This document shows positions 43,507 through 54,970 of a stretch of 64,000 nucleotides of DNA, one piece after another. Both the position numbers and the translations under genes were made by a program. Source of the stretch: Nepenthes gracilis (Eukaryota > Streptophyta > Magnoliopsida > Caryophyllales > Nepenthaceae); NCBI GenBank assembly GCA_033239525.1, contig BSYO01000022.1:13960923-14024922 (forward strand). The letters run 5' to 3'. The notes below the pieces were generated by a model that was not told where the DNA came from, ran no database searches, and worked only from the letters and a program-made list of their open reading frames with translations. Within the stretch, counting starts at the first letter, position 1. Each line of letters opens with the position of its first letter.

Positions 43507-45290
43507 CTACAGGGCTGGCGGACCACCCTGGCTGTCTCGGGGCTCTCCCTCTAGATCTTCTTTACGTTGCGTTGCGCGGTTTCTTTGATTAATAAACTCC
43601 ACTGGGAAGTCAGGAGCGATCAACCGCGCAACGCGACATCCAATGTTGAGCCCCTCCAACAGCCGGGCATGCAGTGTGCCCCCGACCTCATGAGGGGTCA
43701 TCCGAGAGGCCAATTCGTTCTCTGCGGCGGCGGCTCAATCTGCGAGGCGTTTGTTGCTCGCTTTTAGTCGATCATCCTCTTCCTTCAAGCAAGCAACCTC
43801 TGCCTTCAGTTCAGCGTTCTCTGCCTTCAGTTCAGCATTCTCTGTCTCCACGCCTACCATAACGGCCTCCAGAGCAGCAGTCTGCTCACGGAGCTCCCCT
43901 CCTGAGGCGGCCAGCTTGGCCTCTAGCAAGGCTATCTCAGCCTCCTGGTCTGCAATGATGCGTTCGCGGTGTTCCATTTTCTGGGAGACAGCTGAGGCCA
44001 ATCTTCTTGGCTGCACAGGACCAAAGCAAAGTGTGAGCTTATAAACATAAGAAAGAAATACAAGGGAGCTGTTGCGAAAGTCATACCTCGTAAGTCTTCC
44101 TGTAGGGCCTCACATGCCTGGACTCCAGGCCTGGCCCAGCTGGCAGTGGAATCGGAGATGTCAAGCCAGGAGCACCCTCTCGCGCCGAACACGCCGCTGC
44201 CTCATCCAAAATGCGGTCCAAAAACTCATCATCATCAACTGCAGCGGCGGGCTCCTCTCTTGCAGCCTCTGTAGTAGCCGCAACAGGCTTCCTTCCCCTG
44301 GCTGCCCTTGGGGCAGCAGCTGGTGAATTGGCTCTCGTCGACGGCTCCACGATATAAATGCGTGAACCCTCAGGCACGTCGTGAGCTGGCTCCGAGGCAT
44401 ACTCCATCTAGGCTGCACCTGGAACCACAGCAGGCTGGGCCAGGATAACTCCTTCGGTCCCCGCCGGCCTGTCCTCAATGGATTTTTTCGCTCCAGAAGT
44501 GCTGCTAGGACCGCCGCAGATCCCGGCAGCCACAAGATCAATCTGCGACGAGGATGATGAGGGCGTAGCAGTTGCCCTCTCAGCAGCTTCCTCCGAGGAC
44601 CTTGGACGGATGATCAACTTCTTTGAAACCTCAGGGCTCATCATTTTGATCGGAGGGTGCGGTTTCTGAACCGGAGACGGTGGTCCCCATTTAGCCTTCT
44701 TGGTCTCCTCATGGGAAACCAAAAAATCCCTCCTAAACTCTTCGGGATTTAGCCGAATGGCCTTGGTTAGCAAGGCGTAGGCGGAGCTCTCCGTCTCAGA
44801 CGGCGTACCAAGGTGCACCTCTGGAACCTTACCCCAGTTCCTCGCAAGGGGCCACTTCTCTCCGACTTTAACAAAAAAGAACCGGTTTTTCCAGTTCTTT
44901 AGGGAGTCGTGAATGGCTTTGTTTATTTTTATTCCCGCACGGGGGCTGAGCGAAATCCACTCCGCCCCCTGGGTCACCTTAAACATGACCTTAAGGCCGG
45001 ACATCCTAAACTTTTGGCCAAGCTTCTGGGAAAAAATACATAGAGTGCAAATATACCTCACCGCATTGGCATGGAGCTGGGCGATGGGTACTTGCAGAGC
45101 CGTCATGATCGACGACAACTCCTCCGGCAAAGGCAGACGGAGGCTGCTCCTCAGATGGCCTCATAAACACTAATGTAGCCCTCCGGTGGAGAAAAAGCTT
45201 TATCGTCCTCACCCAGAACCTTCCGGGCCGTCTCTCTGGGGATGTTGAACTCGACACACAGAGCCTTGATATCATTCTCTCTCAAATCGG
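43507..45290 (-). pseudogene. Antisense PF04195-like plus coiled-coil gene of Tat element H, spliced, decayed
   Basis: Exon 1 (about 45290-44087) reads FNIPRETARKVLG, SPPEGYISVYEA, a one-base shift near 45150, LRSSLRLPLPEELSSIM, QLHANAVRYICTLCIF, EWISLSPRAGI and NWKNRFFFVK. It aligns block by block with G. An in-frame TAG lies at 44408-44410. Exon 2 (44010-43507) is a coiled coil with NAELKAENAELKAEVACL, a TGA at 43735-43737, and a conserved end LNIGCRVARLIAPDFP ... RKEDLEGEP. The upstream ATG is not visible. It lies between pol and the LTR, opposite to pol. Function unknown. Confidence 0.75.
44011..44086 (-). other. Predicted 76-bp phase-0 GT-AG intron of the antisense gene (H)
   Basis: Donor GAG|GTATGA, acceptor GTCCTGTGCAG|CCAAG, with a T-rich middle. 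It separates the low-complexity part from the coiled coil, as in G, and lies in phase 0 in both. Intron sequences are otherwise unalike. Confidence 0.8.
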
Positions 45291-45438
45291 ATGAGAAATC
45301 TACTAAGTTTTAGGGTTTCTTCGAAGGACTTAGTTGAGAAACGGGAATGAAGAAGACGAAGGTTGGGAGGCGTGACTGATTTCAAAATACGGAAGGGAAA
45401 CTTAAGCGCCAAGCACCAAAGGACGCCGTCAGTCTAGC

Positions 45439-45529
45439 CACGTGTCACCTTCTGACTTGACCCCGCAAAAGGACGGATCTCTGGAGCATTAATGACCAGG
45501 ATCTCCGCCCAACCAAAGGAAGACACGTG
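45439..45529 (-). promoter_or_regulatory. Two G-boxes upstream of the antisense gene in H
   Basis: CACGTG at 45439-45444 and 45524-45529, each inside ACACGTGTC or CCACGTGTC, about 150-240 bases before the antisense coding start. G has single G-boxes in front of units 2 and 3. No clear TATA box is seen in H. Confidence 0.5.
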
Positions 45530-45575
45530 TCTTTTTCTGCCGTGCAATCTGGCCAAAAGCTGGCAGAAATCATTC

Positions 45576-45757
45576 CCAGAATTGGCCAAAGACGGTCAGT
45601 AATTCTAGTACTCCAGAATTGACCAAAGACGGTCAACAATTCTGGAACTCCGAAATTGACCAAAAACGGCCAACAATTCTGGTACTCCGGAATTGACCAA
45701 AAATGGTCAACAATTCTGGTACTCCGGAATTGGCAAAAACGGTCGATAATTCCGGTC
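45576..45757. repeat. 37-bp palindromic tandem repeat, five copies
   Basis: Unit starts at 45576, 45613, 45650, 45687 and 45724, exactly 37 bases apart. Unit 2 has CCAGAATTG and CAATTCTGG as arms, with TTGACC and GGTCAA between. Each unit thus carries inverted TTGAC (W-box core) motifs. The array stands between the antisense promoter and the PPT. Confidence 0.9.
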
Positions 45758-45855
45758 AAACTCTCCTTCACATTTTTTATGAATTTCCACGAGATTCTCA
45801 AAGCAAGGAAAGGCATCCCATCATGAACATATTGGAGGCCAGAAATCTGACCACC

Positions 45856-45871
45856 AGCATGGGGGGGCTAG
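45856..45871 (+). promoter_or_regulatory. Polypurine tract of Tat element H
   Basis: AGCATGGGGGGGCTAG directly before the LTR start TGATGGG. It matches the tract of G on the other strand (32914-32931). Confidence 0.8.
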
Positions 45872-47175
45872 TGATGGGTACACCAGTAAAGGACTGGCCC
45901 AAAGAAAGGTTAACAGAAGCCCAAGAAGGCCAGTCAATATTTTTTGCGGCCCAGTAAGGAAACGGGCCCAGGAACTAGAAAGCCCAAGACGGTCAACGCT
46001 GTTGTTGACCGTCTTGGCGGCCAGCTTGCTCACAAACGGTCAACTCCGTGTTGACCAGCTCGATTGGGCCTTTAGAGGCTTTACTACAGTGATGGGCCTA
46101 TTCCATTCTGGCCCACAACCCATCAGTTGATCGCCAGCCGCTCTCCCCTTGTTCTCTACGAAGGCGGCCAACATCCTGATGGTCAACTAAGACATTGACC
46201 GTCTGTGCCCCATACATTGGGCCCAAAAGGGCTCTTCTACAATAATGGGCCTAGCTCACTCAAGCCCAAAGCCCATTTGGAGGCTGACGACGGACACCTT
46301 TTATAAGGGAAGCCAACACGCACGCAGACGGTCAACCCGAGCGTTGACCGTCCGCACTTTGCACGTTGGGTCCCAGGAAGCCTCTCAACCCGTTTAGGCC
46401 CACCAGTCATGAAAAGGCCAACCACGATCCTCCAAGGATATTCCACGATCTCAATATACACCAGAAAGGATATTGACAAGATTGGCGCCCTTCAAAGAAG
46501 GAAAGCGCCAGATCTTTCCAATAACTTGCCAGCCAAGATACTCCAACGGTAACATACTGGGGAGGAAAGAAACTAACTTGGAAAGTGGTTGGCCGCCTCA
46601 GAAGGAAACAATCCTCCACAACTTGGCAACAGACATCAACCTCCAAAAGGAAGGGCAGCAGCAGATCACGAACATATCACTCCTTCCAAAGGAGGAGGTT
46701 CGCCATCTTTACCATAAAAAAGGCTTTGGATTCACCATCCAGGGCAGGCTCTCATTCATGCTTTGATTGACGCGGCATTAACACAAAAAACCCTAAGTGT
46801 TCTAAGGATCAATCTCTCGCTCTCTGCAGCCAAGGTCTGAGACACAATCAAACTCCAAGGCAACGAACGTGTCTTGACGACCGTTCTCTGCCTTCCCACC
46901 ATCCAGATACGAGAAAGGCCTTGCGCCTCTCTGACATCTGGAACAAAACACTCTCTTCCCTACTCCCATTACTCTCTCTACTTTCAGTTCCTTCCTTTGA
47001 AGACTGTTTTGCTGACTTGAGCGTCAGAGTGTTTTCGGTGGGATTACATCCCGCCGTTAACGCTGACCTCCTGTTCATTTTAGTGGTGTTCAGGGTTCGT
47101 ACTCAATGAACGGAGCCGGTTCAAACCATCTAAGAGAATCCAAATTTGTTCGAAGTCGGATCCAGGTATGGATCA
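45872..47175 (+). repeat. 3' LTR of Tat element H (about 1.3 kb)
   Basis: It starts TGATGGGTACACC and probably ends GGATCCAGGTATGGATCA, compared with the A LTR end; the last few bases are uncertain. A TATA-like CCATAAAAAAGG lies near 46712-46723. U3 is crowded with GGTCAAC/GTTGACC palindromes. R/U5 has GCTGACTTGAGCGTC (about 47010), shared with G. Confidence 0.75.
45984..46017. repeat. 14-bp perfect inverted repeat in the H LTR
   Basis: Arms CCAAGACGGTCAAC (45984-45997) and GTTGACCGTCTTGG (46004-46017) enclose six bases. A second stem (GACGGTCAAC 46327-46336, GTTGACCGTC 46343-46352) has the same core. Both hold back-to-back W-box cores and are likely promoter elements; this is inference. Confidence 0.8.
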
Positions 47176-48310
47176 CATACAATAAAAATCCTCACAATAA
47201 AACATCATCTAAAACATAAATAAAATGCTGAAACACAATGATAAATTTTCTAGAGGTTTGGAATCCTCAACCTAAAATCAAACTCTGCCAAAGTGAATAT
47301 TGACAAGCCCTACCCACACTTATGGTAATCTAGAATCAAGAAGACCCAATGAGTAAGTCAAATATTTAGCAAATAACAAAATCTAATAAAGGAATAGCCA
47401 CAACAAAAATAATCTCTAGATTTAATCAAAGGCTAGGGAAGCAATAAATGACAACAAACAATACTCAATAATAATAATAACATTTGAGAGCTCCACAACT
47501 CAAGCCCTAGTTATAATAGAGATATATGACTCAACGCAATCTCAATAGGTTATCAACAACGTAGATTTTTCTGAATTTGTATATCAAGAAGACATGGATT
47601 CCACTAAATTCAACATGAGAGATGTCTTATCTAACATTAATATATCATAAGAATATCTTTAGATCTTATTCTGGTACTATGTACCATATGCCAATATATT
47701 TATGCCCTTATCAATTTGATAAATCTCATAAGGTCTCAATATTTTTCATTTGACATGCAACCGTCCTTGCTCATTAGATACTTCTCTCTATAATCTAGTG
47801 GCACGAGAATTCCAAATACCCATGGCATTGCACATGTCCAAATTAGATATTTCTTGCCATAATATTTCAAAAATCATACTCTATGATGATCACAAGGTTG
47901 CAAGTATCCCTCCACAATATAAAAAACCTTATACCTCTAGATATATATAAGTATTGAAAATGTATAAATTACGCTAAAGTTTCGTTAATTTTCATTTACC
48001 TAGATACTTTACAATATTTGTACGTCTTTTTTACTTAGCCATAGAATGCCAAGAAAACGTACTTACGCATTAAATTAAATGCCAAGAAACTCACAAAAAG
48101 GAGAGAATAGAGGAATCAACTCGAGTATCTAATTATCCCATATGGTCATCTCTCATTAGGTCCACTAAAGGTGTAAGAGTCAAGTTTTGAATTTCATAAG
48201 TTCGCTAAATATATTAATTATGTTAAGAACTTAGACACTAGAAACTTACACCAGCCAAAAGACCCACTTAGACAATATATCCACTTCGACAATTGTCATA
48301 TTTCCACTTC

Positions 48311-48452
48311 GGCAGTATATCTACTCCCACAATTTCCATTTCCATTCTAGCAATATATCCACTTTGGCATTTCTTCACTCTGGCAGTATATCTACTCCCG
48401 CAATTTCCATTTCCATTCCAGCAATATATCCACATCAGCATTTTTTCACTCC
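48311..48452. repeat. 71-bp tandem repeat (two full copies)
   Basis: GGCAGTATATCTACTCCC starts at 48311 and 48382, 71 bases apart; a third partial copy follows. Right of it, 48515-48745 holds spaced AAACCGGCCAA and ATTCCGGCAATT motifs. Confidence 0.8.
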
Positions 48453-48766
48453 GACAATATATCCACTTTGGCAATTTACACGCAAGTAACCCATTTTGCC
48501 AATTACCATTCCGAAAAATATATCGGCCAAACCATTCCGAAAATCCAAACCGGCCAAACCATTCCAGAAATACAAACCGGCCAAGTAGTTCATTCCGGCA
48601 TTATGAAATCCAAATTGGTCATTTGTCACTTTCGAAATATTCATCATTCCGGCAATTATCATTACAAAAATCAAACCGGTCATTCGCCACTTTTCGAATA
48701 TCCATTCCAGCAATTATCATTCTGAAAATTCAAACCGGCTAAGTAAATCATTTTGGCAATTGCAAT

Positions 48767-48767
48767 C

Positions 48768-48816
<49 letters not shown>
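48767..48816. repeat. (CA)n microsatellite
   Basis: About 24 CA units, with one CG interruption at the left, followed by TATATAT. A length-variable marker; no function implied. Confidence 0.9.
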
Positions 48817-48823
<7 letters not shown>

Positions 48824-49049
48824 TGTAACGTGTAAATATATTATAACACTTACCAAAAAAAAAAAAATATATTATAACATGTAAATCTTATCTATTATAA
48901 CTTGTAATTTTTTTTATTAACTGTAGTTCAGCAGTAAATTCGTGGATAGAAATTATCATGCTACTTGGAACTCTAAAGACTTAGCTCAATGACTCAACTA
49001 AATTAGACTAGTAATTAAGCACTATTAGAGACATCTAAATTAGCATGCT

Positions 49050-49878
49050 TGTGACGTACCGTATCCAAACCAAAAACCGACAAAGGTTCAACTATAATAC
49101 GGACATCGGACTAGACAAACCACCTATACTACAAGACTGTACAATACATAGAAATCCATCCAAATAAATTTCAATATCCAGACAAATACAACCTAAACAA
49201 CAAACACAGGATCCAAATGCCACGTTATATTTGTGGTTCCAACGTCATGTTTTCGGACACAATGTCGGGCAGAGAGATGCCACTAGGTATCATAATACAA
49301 ACCATAATTATCTGCAAAAATCTATACATCCATCACAATGCAGCGGAAACTAAACAATTGGTACAACAACAATATACAAGGACATCTCCATCTCATAATA
49401 TATAAAATTTACTCCATAAGTACAAAATTATAAAATCTAAGTCCACAAGTTGTCTTCCAAGGTTAGCAGCCTAGCCAACTTCTAATCTTTCACCCTGCCT
49501 CATCGGGTCTAAGTTCGTACTCATCTGAAGGGAGAAAGTAGTAAGGGTAAGTCAAATGCTTAGTAAGTACAATATAATCAAGGATAATAAACAATATATA
49601 TACAAACTAAGCAAAAAAAGGAGATAAGAGTATAATGTAAGTGCATGAACGTAAAGCATGATTAAATTCAATTTTCGGAATACAATTATCTTTTCCATTT
49701 TACTTATGATTCCTTTAGATTCTAAAATATATAGAAATTTTTATTATCTTTTCGGACCAGAGTTAGTGGGCCTCACTAGCTAACGGAGTAGTCAAATTGA
49801 GGAAAGGATCATGTTACTCCACATGATCTAAGGTCTACCCACATATCTTGAATTAAACGTCCCGTGGTGGACGGTATA
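49050..49878. repeat. LTR fragment D (Tekay type), cut by element C
   Basis: It starts TGTGACGTACC and shares block order with the B LTR (TAAGTCAAATGCTTAGTAAG, CTCACTAGCTAACGGAG, then a CCCGTGGTGGACGG stretch). It ends at the GTATA next to element C, so C inserted into D. The rest of D should lie beyond the right end of the window. Confidence 0.6.
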
Positions 49879-50699
49879 TGTGACGACCGGACTTTTATTA
49901 CCATTAAAAGTCGTCGTCAAAACCAAAGTTCTTTCAAATATAAGATAAAAAAGTGAACATAAAAATTTTTCTTATCTTTATTCAAACCTGAGATGCGTTC
50001 TAAAGATTAATAATTTCTTTAATCCCAAAGTTTCACGGAAACATACTAACATTCATAAACAGTGGTATAAGTTTTACAAGTTTCCTCAATTCAAACTGAA
50101 CAAAATAAACAAAACTCCAAAAATCTGCTCCAGCCAGCTTAAACATTCAGCTACACCATAGGATTCTACTCAACTTCGTCCTCCATAAGCTTGTCATCTA
50201 AAAATTTGCAAGAGTGAGCTTACAAAGCCCAACAAGATACTCACATGCAGAAAACACAAGCATACATATAATCAAATTATAGATCATAATATAGCATAAT
50301 AAAATCATCATATCATTTCTTCTTAGTTCATATTCTTTTCATCTTATCTTTATTAAAATCATTTGGAATTCATATAATCTTTAGGGACCGGACGGGAGCG
50401 GACAACATTGAGGATGGGTTGTGTGCTACCCCACAACCTAAAGCGGTATCCCCTCATTATGCTCCCCAGGGCGGGAGGTAATGCCTTTAACCCGGCATAC
50501 GGGGATAGTCCAGAGTTCTTATGCCACCAAAAGGTCCCCTCCCGTGGCCCAGGAGGCATCCTAGAGTGTCACTCCAATATCCTTCATCCATCTTTAACAG
50601 CAATTTTAATGGAAATTCGGTTCTTGGTTCGTGTTCTTTATTGTCCATAATTTATATGTTTTCATATAGTCTTATTCTTTACTTCATTCATTGAAGTTC

Positions 50700-51830
50700 A
50701 TATCATCTATCAAAAAGCCGAAGCTCATTTTTCAGAAGAAATTCGAAGTTCTTATCTTGTTAATTTCCGAAGCTCTTTTTAAACGGAAAGCCGAAGTCCT
50801 GAAGCCGAAGTTCTTTACAAGGCTCGAGTTCATTTCCTTTAGTTAAAGCCGGAGTTCATTTCCTTTAATCAAAGCCGGAGTTCGTTTTCTTTCAAAGCCG
50901 GAGTTCATTTCCTTTAGTCAAAGCCGGAGTTCATTTTCTTTAATCCAAAACCGGAGTTTCTTTCTTTAATCAAAGCCGGACTTCTTTATTTATGAAGGAC
51001 GGAGCACATTTACATTATGCTCAAAAGTCGGAAGTTCTTTAAAAGGGACGGAGTGCCATTTCTTAAAATGGACGGAGCATCTTTACTTAAAACGAACGGA
51101 GTGCTTTTCATGGCGGAGCTCTTTTCAGAAAACGGAGTTCTTTTTATTAAGACAGGTTTCAAAGGCCGGAGCTCTTTTGAAGGACGTATTTCAAAATTTG
51201 GAGTTCTTTAAAAACCAGAGTTGTTTTTCTTCAAGACCGGAGTTCTTTTCGAAATAAAACGACGGAGTACTGCAAAGGACGGAGTTCTTTTTCTAAAGAG
51301 GACGGAGTGATTTTCATAAATTTTTCGGAGTTCTTTCTTTGTAAAATTCGGAATACTTTTCTTTTCAAAATCTAGAGTTCATTTTCTTTAAACTCTAAAA
51401 TCCAGAGCGACTTTTCTTTCATAAGTCCGGAGCTCAAATGCCGGAGTGGCTTTTCTTTAAAAATCCGGAGCTCAAAGGCCAGAGTGGCTTTTCTTTTAAA
51501 ATCCGGAGTGCCTAAAGGGACGGAGTGCTTTATTCGAAATGGACGGAGTGCTTTATTCAAAATGGACGGAGTGTTTTTCTTTCAAAATCCGAAGTTCATA
51601 ATTCCGGAGTTTACTTTCTTATAAAATTCGAAGCTCTAAAATACGGAATTCATAACCGGAGTTTAATTCAAAACAAAGGAACGAAGCACTTTTAATGATG
51701 TAAAGGCCGGAGTTCTCTTTTTCTACAGTAAGCCGGAGTTCTTTTGAAACAGAAGGACAGACTACTTTTCATAATGGGACGGAGTACATAAAAAGACCGA
51801 AGTTCCCTAAATCATGTTCGGTAAGGATGC
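50700..51830. repeat. Irregular array of CCGGAGTTC motifs in the C LTR (second array 52385-52760)
   Basis: Dozens of copies of GCCGGAGTTC or GACGGAGTGC recur every 20-40 bases, separated by T/A-rich linkers. The second array uses AATCCGGACTTC. They are too irregular for a simple satellite. Most copies contain CCGG or CGGA. Confidence 0.85.
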
Positions 51831-52788
51831 TGAAGGTCCTTTATTGTTAAATTCGAGAGATCGGTTGTGAAACAAGGATTAATAGCAGAAATTCATATTT
51901 CATCATAAAGCCTACAATTTCTTTCTGTAAACATGCATTGGGCAAAATTCATAATCATTGGCAGTAAATCATAACAGAAATCCAACATCATGCATAACAG
52001 AATTTCCTTTAAACATGCCTTTCAGTGTAAACAGTAAAAGCATACTTATACAGAATTTCATATAATTTTATAGCAACATAAATAAAACATGAATTTTATA
52101 AATAGGGGTGAGTATCTTGCCTGAATTCTTTTCTACTTTGCCTAAGTTTTCGGCCTCCTTCTTTACTAAGATTTTCTAGTGGTGCATTTTTGTGATGTTC
52201 TTAGTCCCTATTTATAGCCCGCGAGAAGGTGGCCATTATTTATGATTTTTCCTATTTTCCAAGGTGATATAAATCGTCCTACATTTCCAAGAGAATTATT
52301 TATGGATTTCGTTTTCCAACGTGTCTCGGGAACCGCTGATATTCATTGCCGCTCCTTCCCAATATTATTCCTTACTGTGACCGGACTCCTTCAAGCCAAA
52401 ATCCGAACTCGTTTTTACTTCGAAAATTCGTAGTGCTTTCATTCAGCAAGTCCGGACTCGTTTTTACTCCGAAAATCCGGAGTCCTTTCTTTCATGTAAA
52501 TCCGCACGCATTTTTACTTCGAAAATCCGGAGTCCTTTTCAAGGAAATCCAAACTTCCAAGAAAATCCGCGCTTCAGATTCCTACGGAATCCGGAGTTCT
52601 TTTACCAAGGGAAATCCGGACTTCATTTCTCTAACAAAATCCGGACTTCTGATCACCAAGGGAAATCCGGACTTGTTTCCATCAATGGAAATCCGGACTT
52701 CTTTTGTCATGGAAATCCGGACTGAATTAAGGAAATCCGAACAGTACTTTCCCCAATGCAAATTTCGGACTTCTTCACATTTTGTTTT

Positions 52789-52810
52789 CCGGTCAACGTG
52801 CGTTGACCGG
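52789..52810. promoter_or_regulatory. W-box palindrome at the 5' edge of the C LTR
   Basis: Arms CCGGTCAAC and GTTGACCGG enclose GTGC. The same GGTCAAC/GTTGACC core recurs in the LTR of H. It is a perfect 9-bp inverted repeat about 45 bases inside the LTR. A WRKY-binding role is inference. Confidence 0.55.
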
Positions 52811-52854
52811 ACATGATGATTAAAATTTTCTTATTAAAATTTTGGGTCGTTACA

Positions 52855-52867
52855 ACCTCCCCCACTT
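52855..52867 (-). promoter_or_regulatory. Polypurine tract of element C
   Basis: The minus strand reads AAGTGGGGGAGGT directly before the LTR start TGTAACGACCC. This is a classic gypsy PPT. Confidence 0.85.
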
Positions 52868-53962
52868 ATAAGAATTTCGTCCTCGAAATTTTAAATAAAG
52901 TCACTAACCTCGAGAAAATAAATATGGGTATTTGCTCCGAATCTCCTCCTCTCGTTCCCAAGTTGCCTCTTCCGGTGTATGATTCTTCCAGAGCACCTTT
53001 ACTAGAGCGATTGATTTGGTGCGTAATCTCTGTTCCTTTCGATCCAAAATCTCCACTGGTTCTTCTGTATAGGGTAAGTCTTTGTCGACCGTCAGAGGTT
53101 CATACTCAATTACATGAGTAGGATCATGGACATACTTTCGAAGCATTGACACATGAAACACATCATGTACTTCAGCCAAGTTTGGAGGCAGTGTAAGCCT
53201 ATAAGTTACTTCTCCAATCTTTTCCAAAATTTCAAAAGGCCCAATAAAACGAGGCTTCAGTTTTCCTTTTACCCCGAATCTGTACTTTCCCTTGGATGGT
53301 GATACCTTTAGAAACACAAAATCGCCCTTTTCAAACTTCAATGCCGATCTTCTCCGGTCTGCATAGCTCTTTTGTCTGCTCCGGGCTACTCTGAGATTCT
53401 CATGTAATATCTTTATCTTTTCTGCCGACTCCTTGATAATATCTGGACCCAAAATTCTTCTATCTCCGTGTTCCTCCCAATGAATTGGCGATCTACATTT
53501 TCTCCCATATAATGCCTCAAAAGGAGCCATGCCAATGCTGGCCTGATAGCTGTTATTATAAGCGAATTCTGCAAGAGCCAATGAATCATCCCAAGTCCTT
53601 TTCATCTCCAAGACCGAGGCCCTCAACATATCCTCGAGAATCTGAATAGTCCGTTCCGATTGGACGTCGGTTTGCGGATGAAAAGCAGTACTAAATTTTA
53701 ATTCAGTACCCAATTCTTTATGTAGACTTTTTCAGAATCGTGAAACAAAGCGAGGGTCTCTATCGGATACAATAGAGACAGGCACACCATGAAGTCTGAC
53801 AATCTCGTTCACGTACAGCTGGGCTAATTTATCAAGAGGGTAAGTCATCCGGATTGCCAGAAAGTGGGCCGACTTTGTTAGTCGGTCAACAATCACCTAA
53901 ATAGCATCATGTTTCTTTGGCGTCATTGGTAAACCAGTCACAAAATCCATGGCGATATCCTC
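52868..53962 (-). pseudogene. Integrase core and C-terminal domain of element C
   Basis: An open frame of 269 residues (52904-53713) reads FSTAFHPQTDVQSERTIQIL (with the catalytic Glu), EFAYNNSYQASIGMAPFEAL, GKLKPRFIGPFEILEKIG, DVFHVSMLRKYVHDP and VKVLWKNHTPEEATWERE, the last like a chromodomain-type tail. Upstream pieces to 53962 hold DFVTGLPMTPKKHDAI and [10 protein letters not shown] with the two Asp residues, broken by stops. Confidence 0.9.
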
Positions 53963-54970
53963 TCATTTCCAGCCCGGTAATGGCATTGGTTGTAATAACC
54001 CAGACGACAGTTTTCTTTCAGCCTTTACTTGTTGACATATAAGGCACTTTTTCACGTAAGCTGCGATATCCCTTTTCATATTTCTCCACCAAAATATTTT
54101 CTTCAAATCCTGATGTATCTTATTGGCTCCTGGGTGGATCGTATAATGGGATCGATGGGCTTCCTTAAGAATTTTCTCCTTTAAGTCTTTATTGTCCGGC
54201 ACACATAACCGATTTCTAAATCTCAAAGCTCCATCCGGCGAAATCTGAAAATCACTTCGAGATTCTTTATCCAGCTCGCCCATGATCTTTACCAGAAAAG
54301 AATCCTTCGTTTGACACCCTTTCACCTCATTACTCAATTCTGGCTGAACTTGTAAATGTGCCAAAATCATCCTCTTTCCATGCACATAGCGCTGGACATC
54401 ATAGTTCATGAGACAATCCAGCATCTCCATTTGCTTAACTTGCATTCTAGCTAGCATCCCAGGCTGCCTACTTAACGTGTCGGCAACCACGTTGGCCTTT
54501 CCTGGCTCGTATCGGATTTCGCAGTCATAGTCCTTCAGGAATTCAATCCATCGCCTCTGCCTCATGTTTAGTTCCTTCTGGGAGAACAAATATTTTAGAC
54601 TCTTGTGATCGGAGTAGACCAAGAATCTTTCACCATATAAGTAATGCCTCCAGATTTTCAATGCAAAAACCACTGCGGCCAATTCTTGATCGTGAGTTGG
54701 GTAATTCCTTTCATGGTCTTTCAACTGTCGCGACCCATAGGCAATTACTCTACCGTGTTGCATTAGAACATAGCCCAATCCAATCTTCGAAGCATCGCAG
54801 TAAACAATCAGTCCTCCTGACTCGTTTGGAATGGTCAGGACTGGAGCAGAAGTAAACCGGTCTTTAAGCGTCTGGGAGCTCTTTTCACAATCTTTAGTCC
54901 ACTCGAACTTGGCATCCTTCTTAGTTAACTGAGTGAGTGGCACGGAGATTTGAGAAAAAGTTCTCCACAA
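53963..54970 (-). pseudogene. RNase H and integrase zinc domain of element C
   Basis: A 335-residue frame: [39 protein letters not shown] and [20 protein letters not shown] are the RNase H blocks with their Asp and Glu residues. The linker carries [14 protein letters not shown]. The HHCC zinc motif lies in [16 protein letters not shown] and [16 protein letters not shown] stop follows GWK at 53963. RNase H degrades template RNA; the zinc domain belongs to integrase. Confidence 0.9.

Larger units (their letters stand above)
38696..47175 (+). mobile_element. Tat element H, 5' end truncated
   Basis: Plus-strand order: protease, RT, RNase H, second RNase H, integrase, 21-bp motif, 36-bp repeats, antisense gene, 37-bp repeats, PPT, 3' LTR. 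The 5' LTR and gag are missing; the element starts inside the gag-protease border, back-to-back with G. pol holds few stops and shifts compared with A, so it is the best reference for the Tat family here. Confidence 0.88.
47176..49049. other. Region E: old LTR-like sequence, no gene
   Basis: A/T-rich sequence with phrases shared by the Tekay LTRs here (for example GAGTAAGTCAAATATTTAGC near 47351, compare AAGGGTAAGTCAAATGCTTAG near 49544). It contains the CCGGCCAA-rich array, the 71-bp repeat and a CA microsatellite. I could not find its ends. It is most likely a decayed LTR. Confidence 0.45.
49879..52854 (-). repeat. 3' LTR of element C (2976 bp)
   Basis: Ends are TGTGACGACC and GGTCGTTACA, inverted with one mismatch. 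A TATA box (CTATAAATAG, minus) lies at 52208-52217. Two arrays of short CCGGAGTTC-like motifs fill much of U3 and its flank. Open frames inside the arrays (for example 52346-52816) are repeat artefacts. Confidence 0.85.

Noticed and set aside
31881..47175. G and H as one element with inverted LTRs
   Set aside because: The two LTRs differ in sequence, length and ends (TGTTG/CAACA against TGATG), and the antisense genes are diverged. They are two families.
48767..48816. CA tract as part of a larger satellite
   Set aside because: A plain dinucleotide microsatellite with no higher-order unit.
52346..52816. 156-residue ORF in the C LTR
   Set aside because: It is a translation of the CCGGACTTC repeat array, has low complexity and is not conserved.
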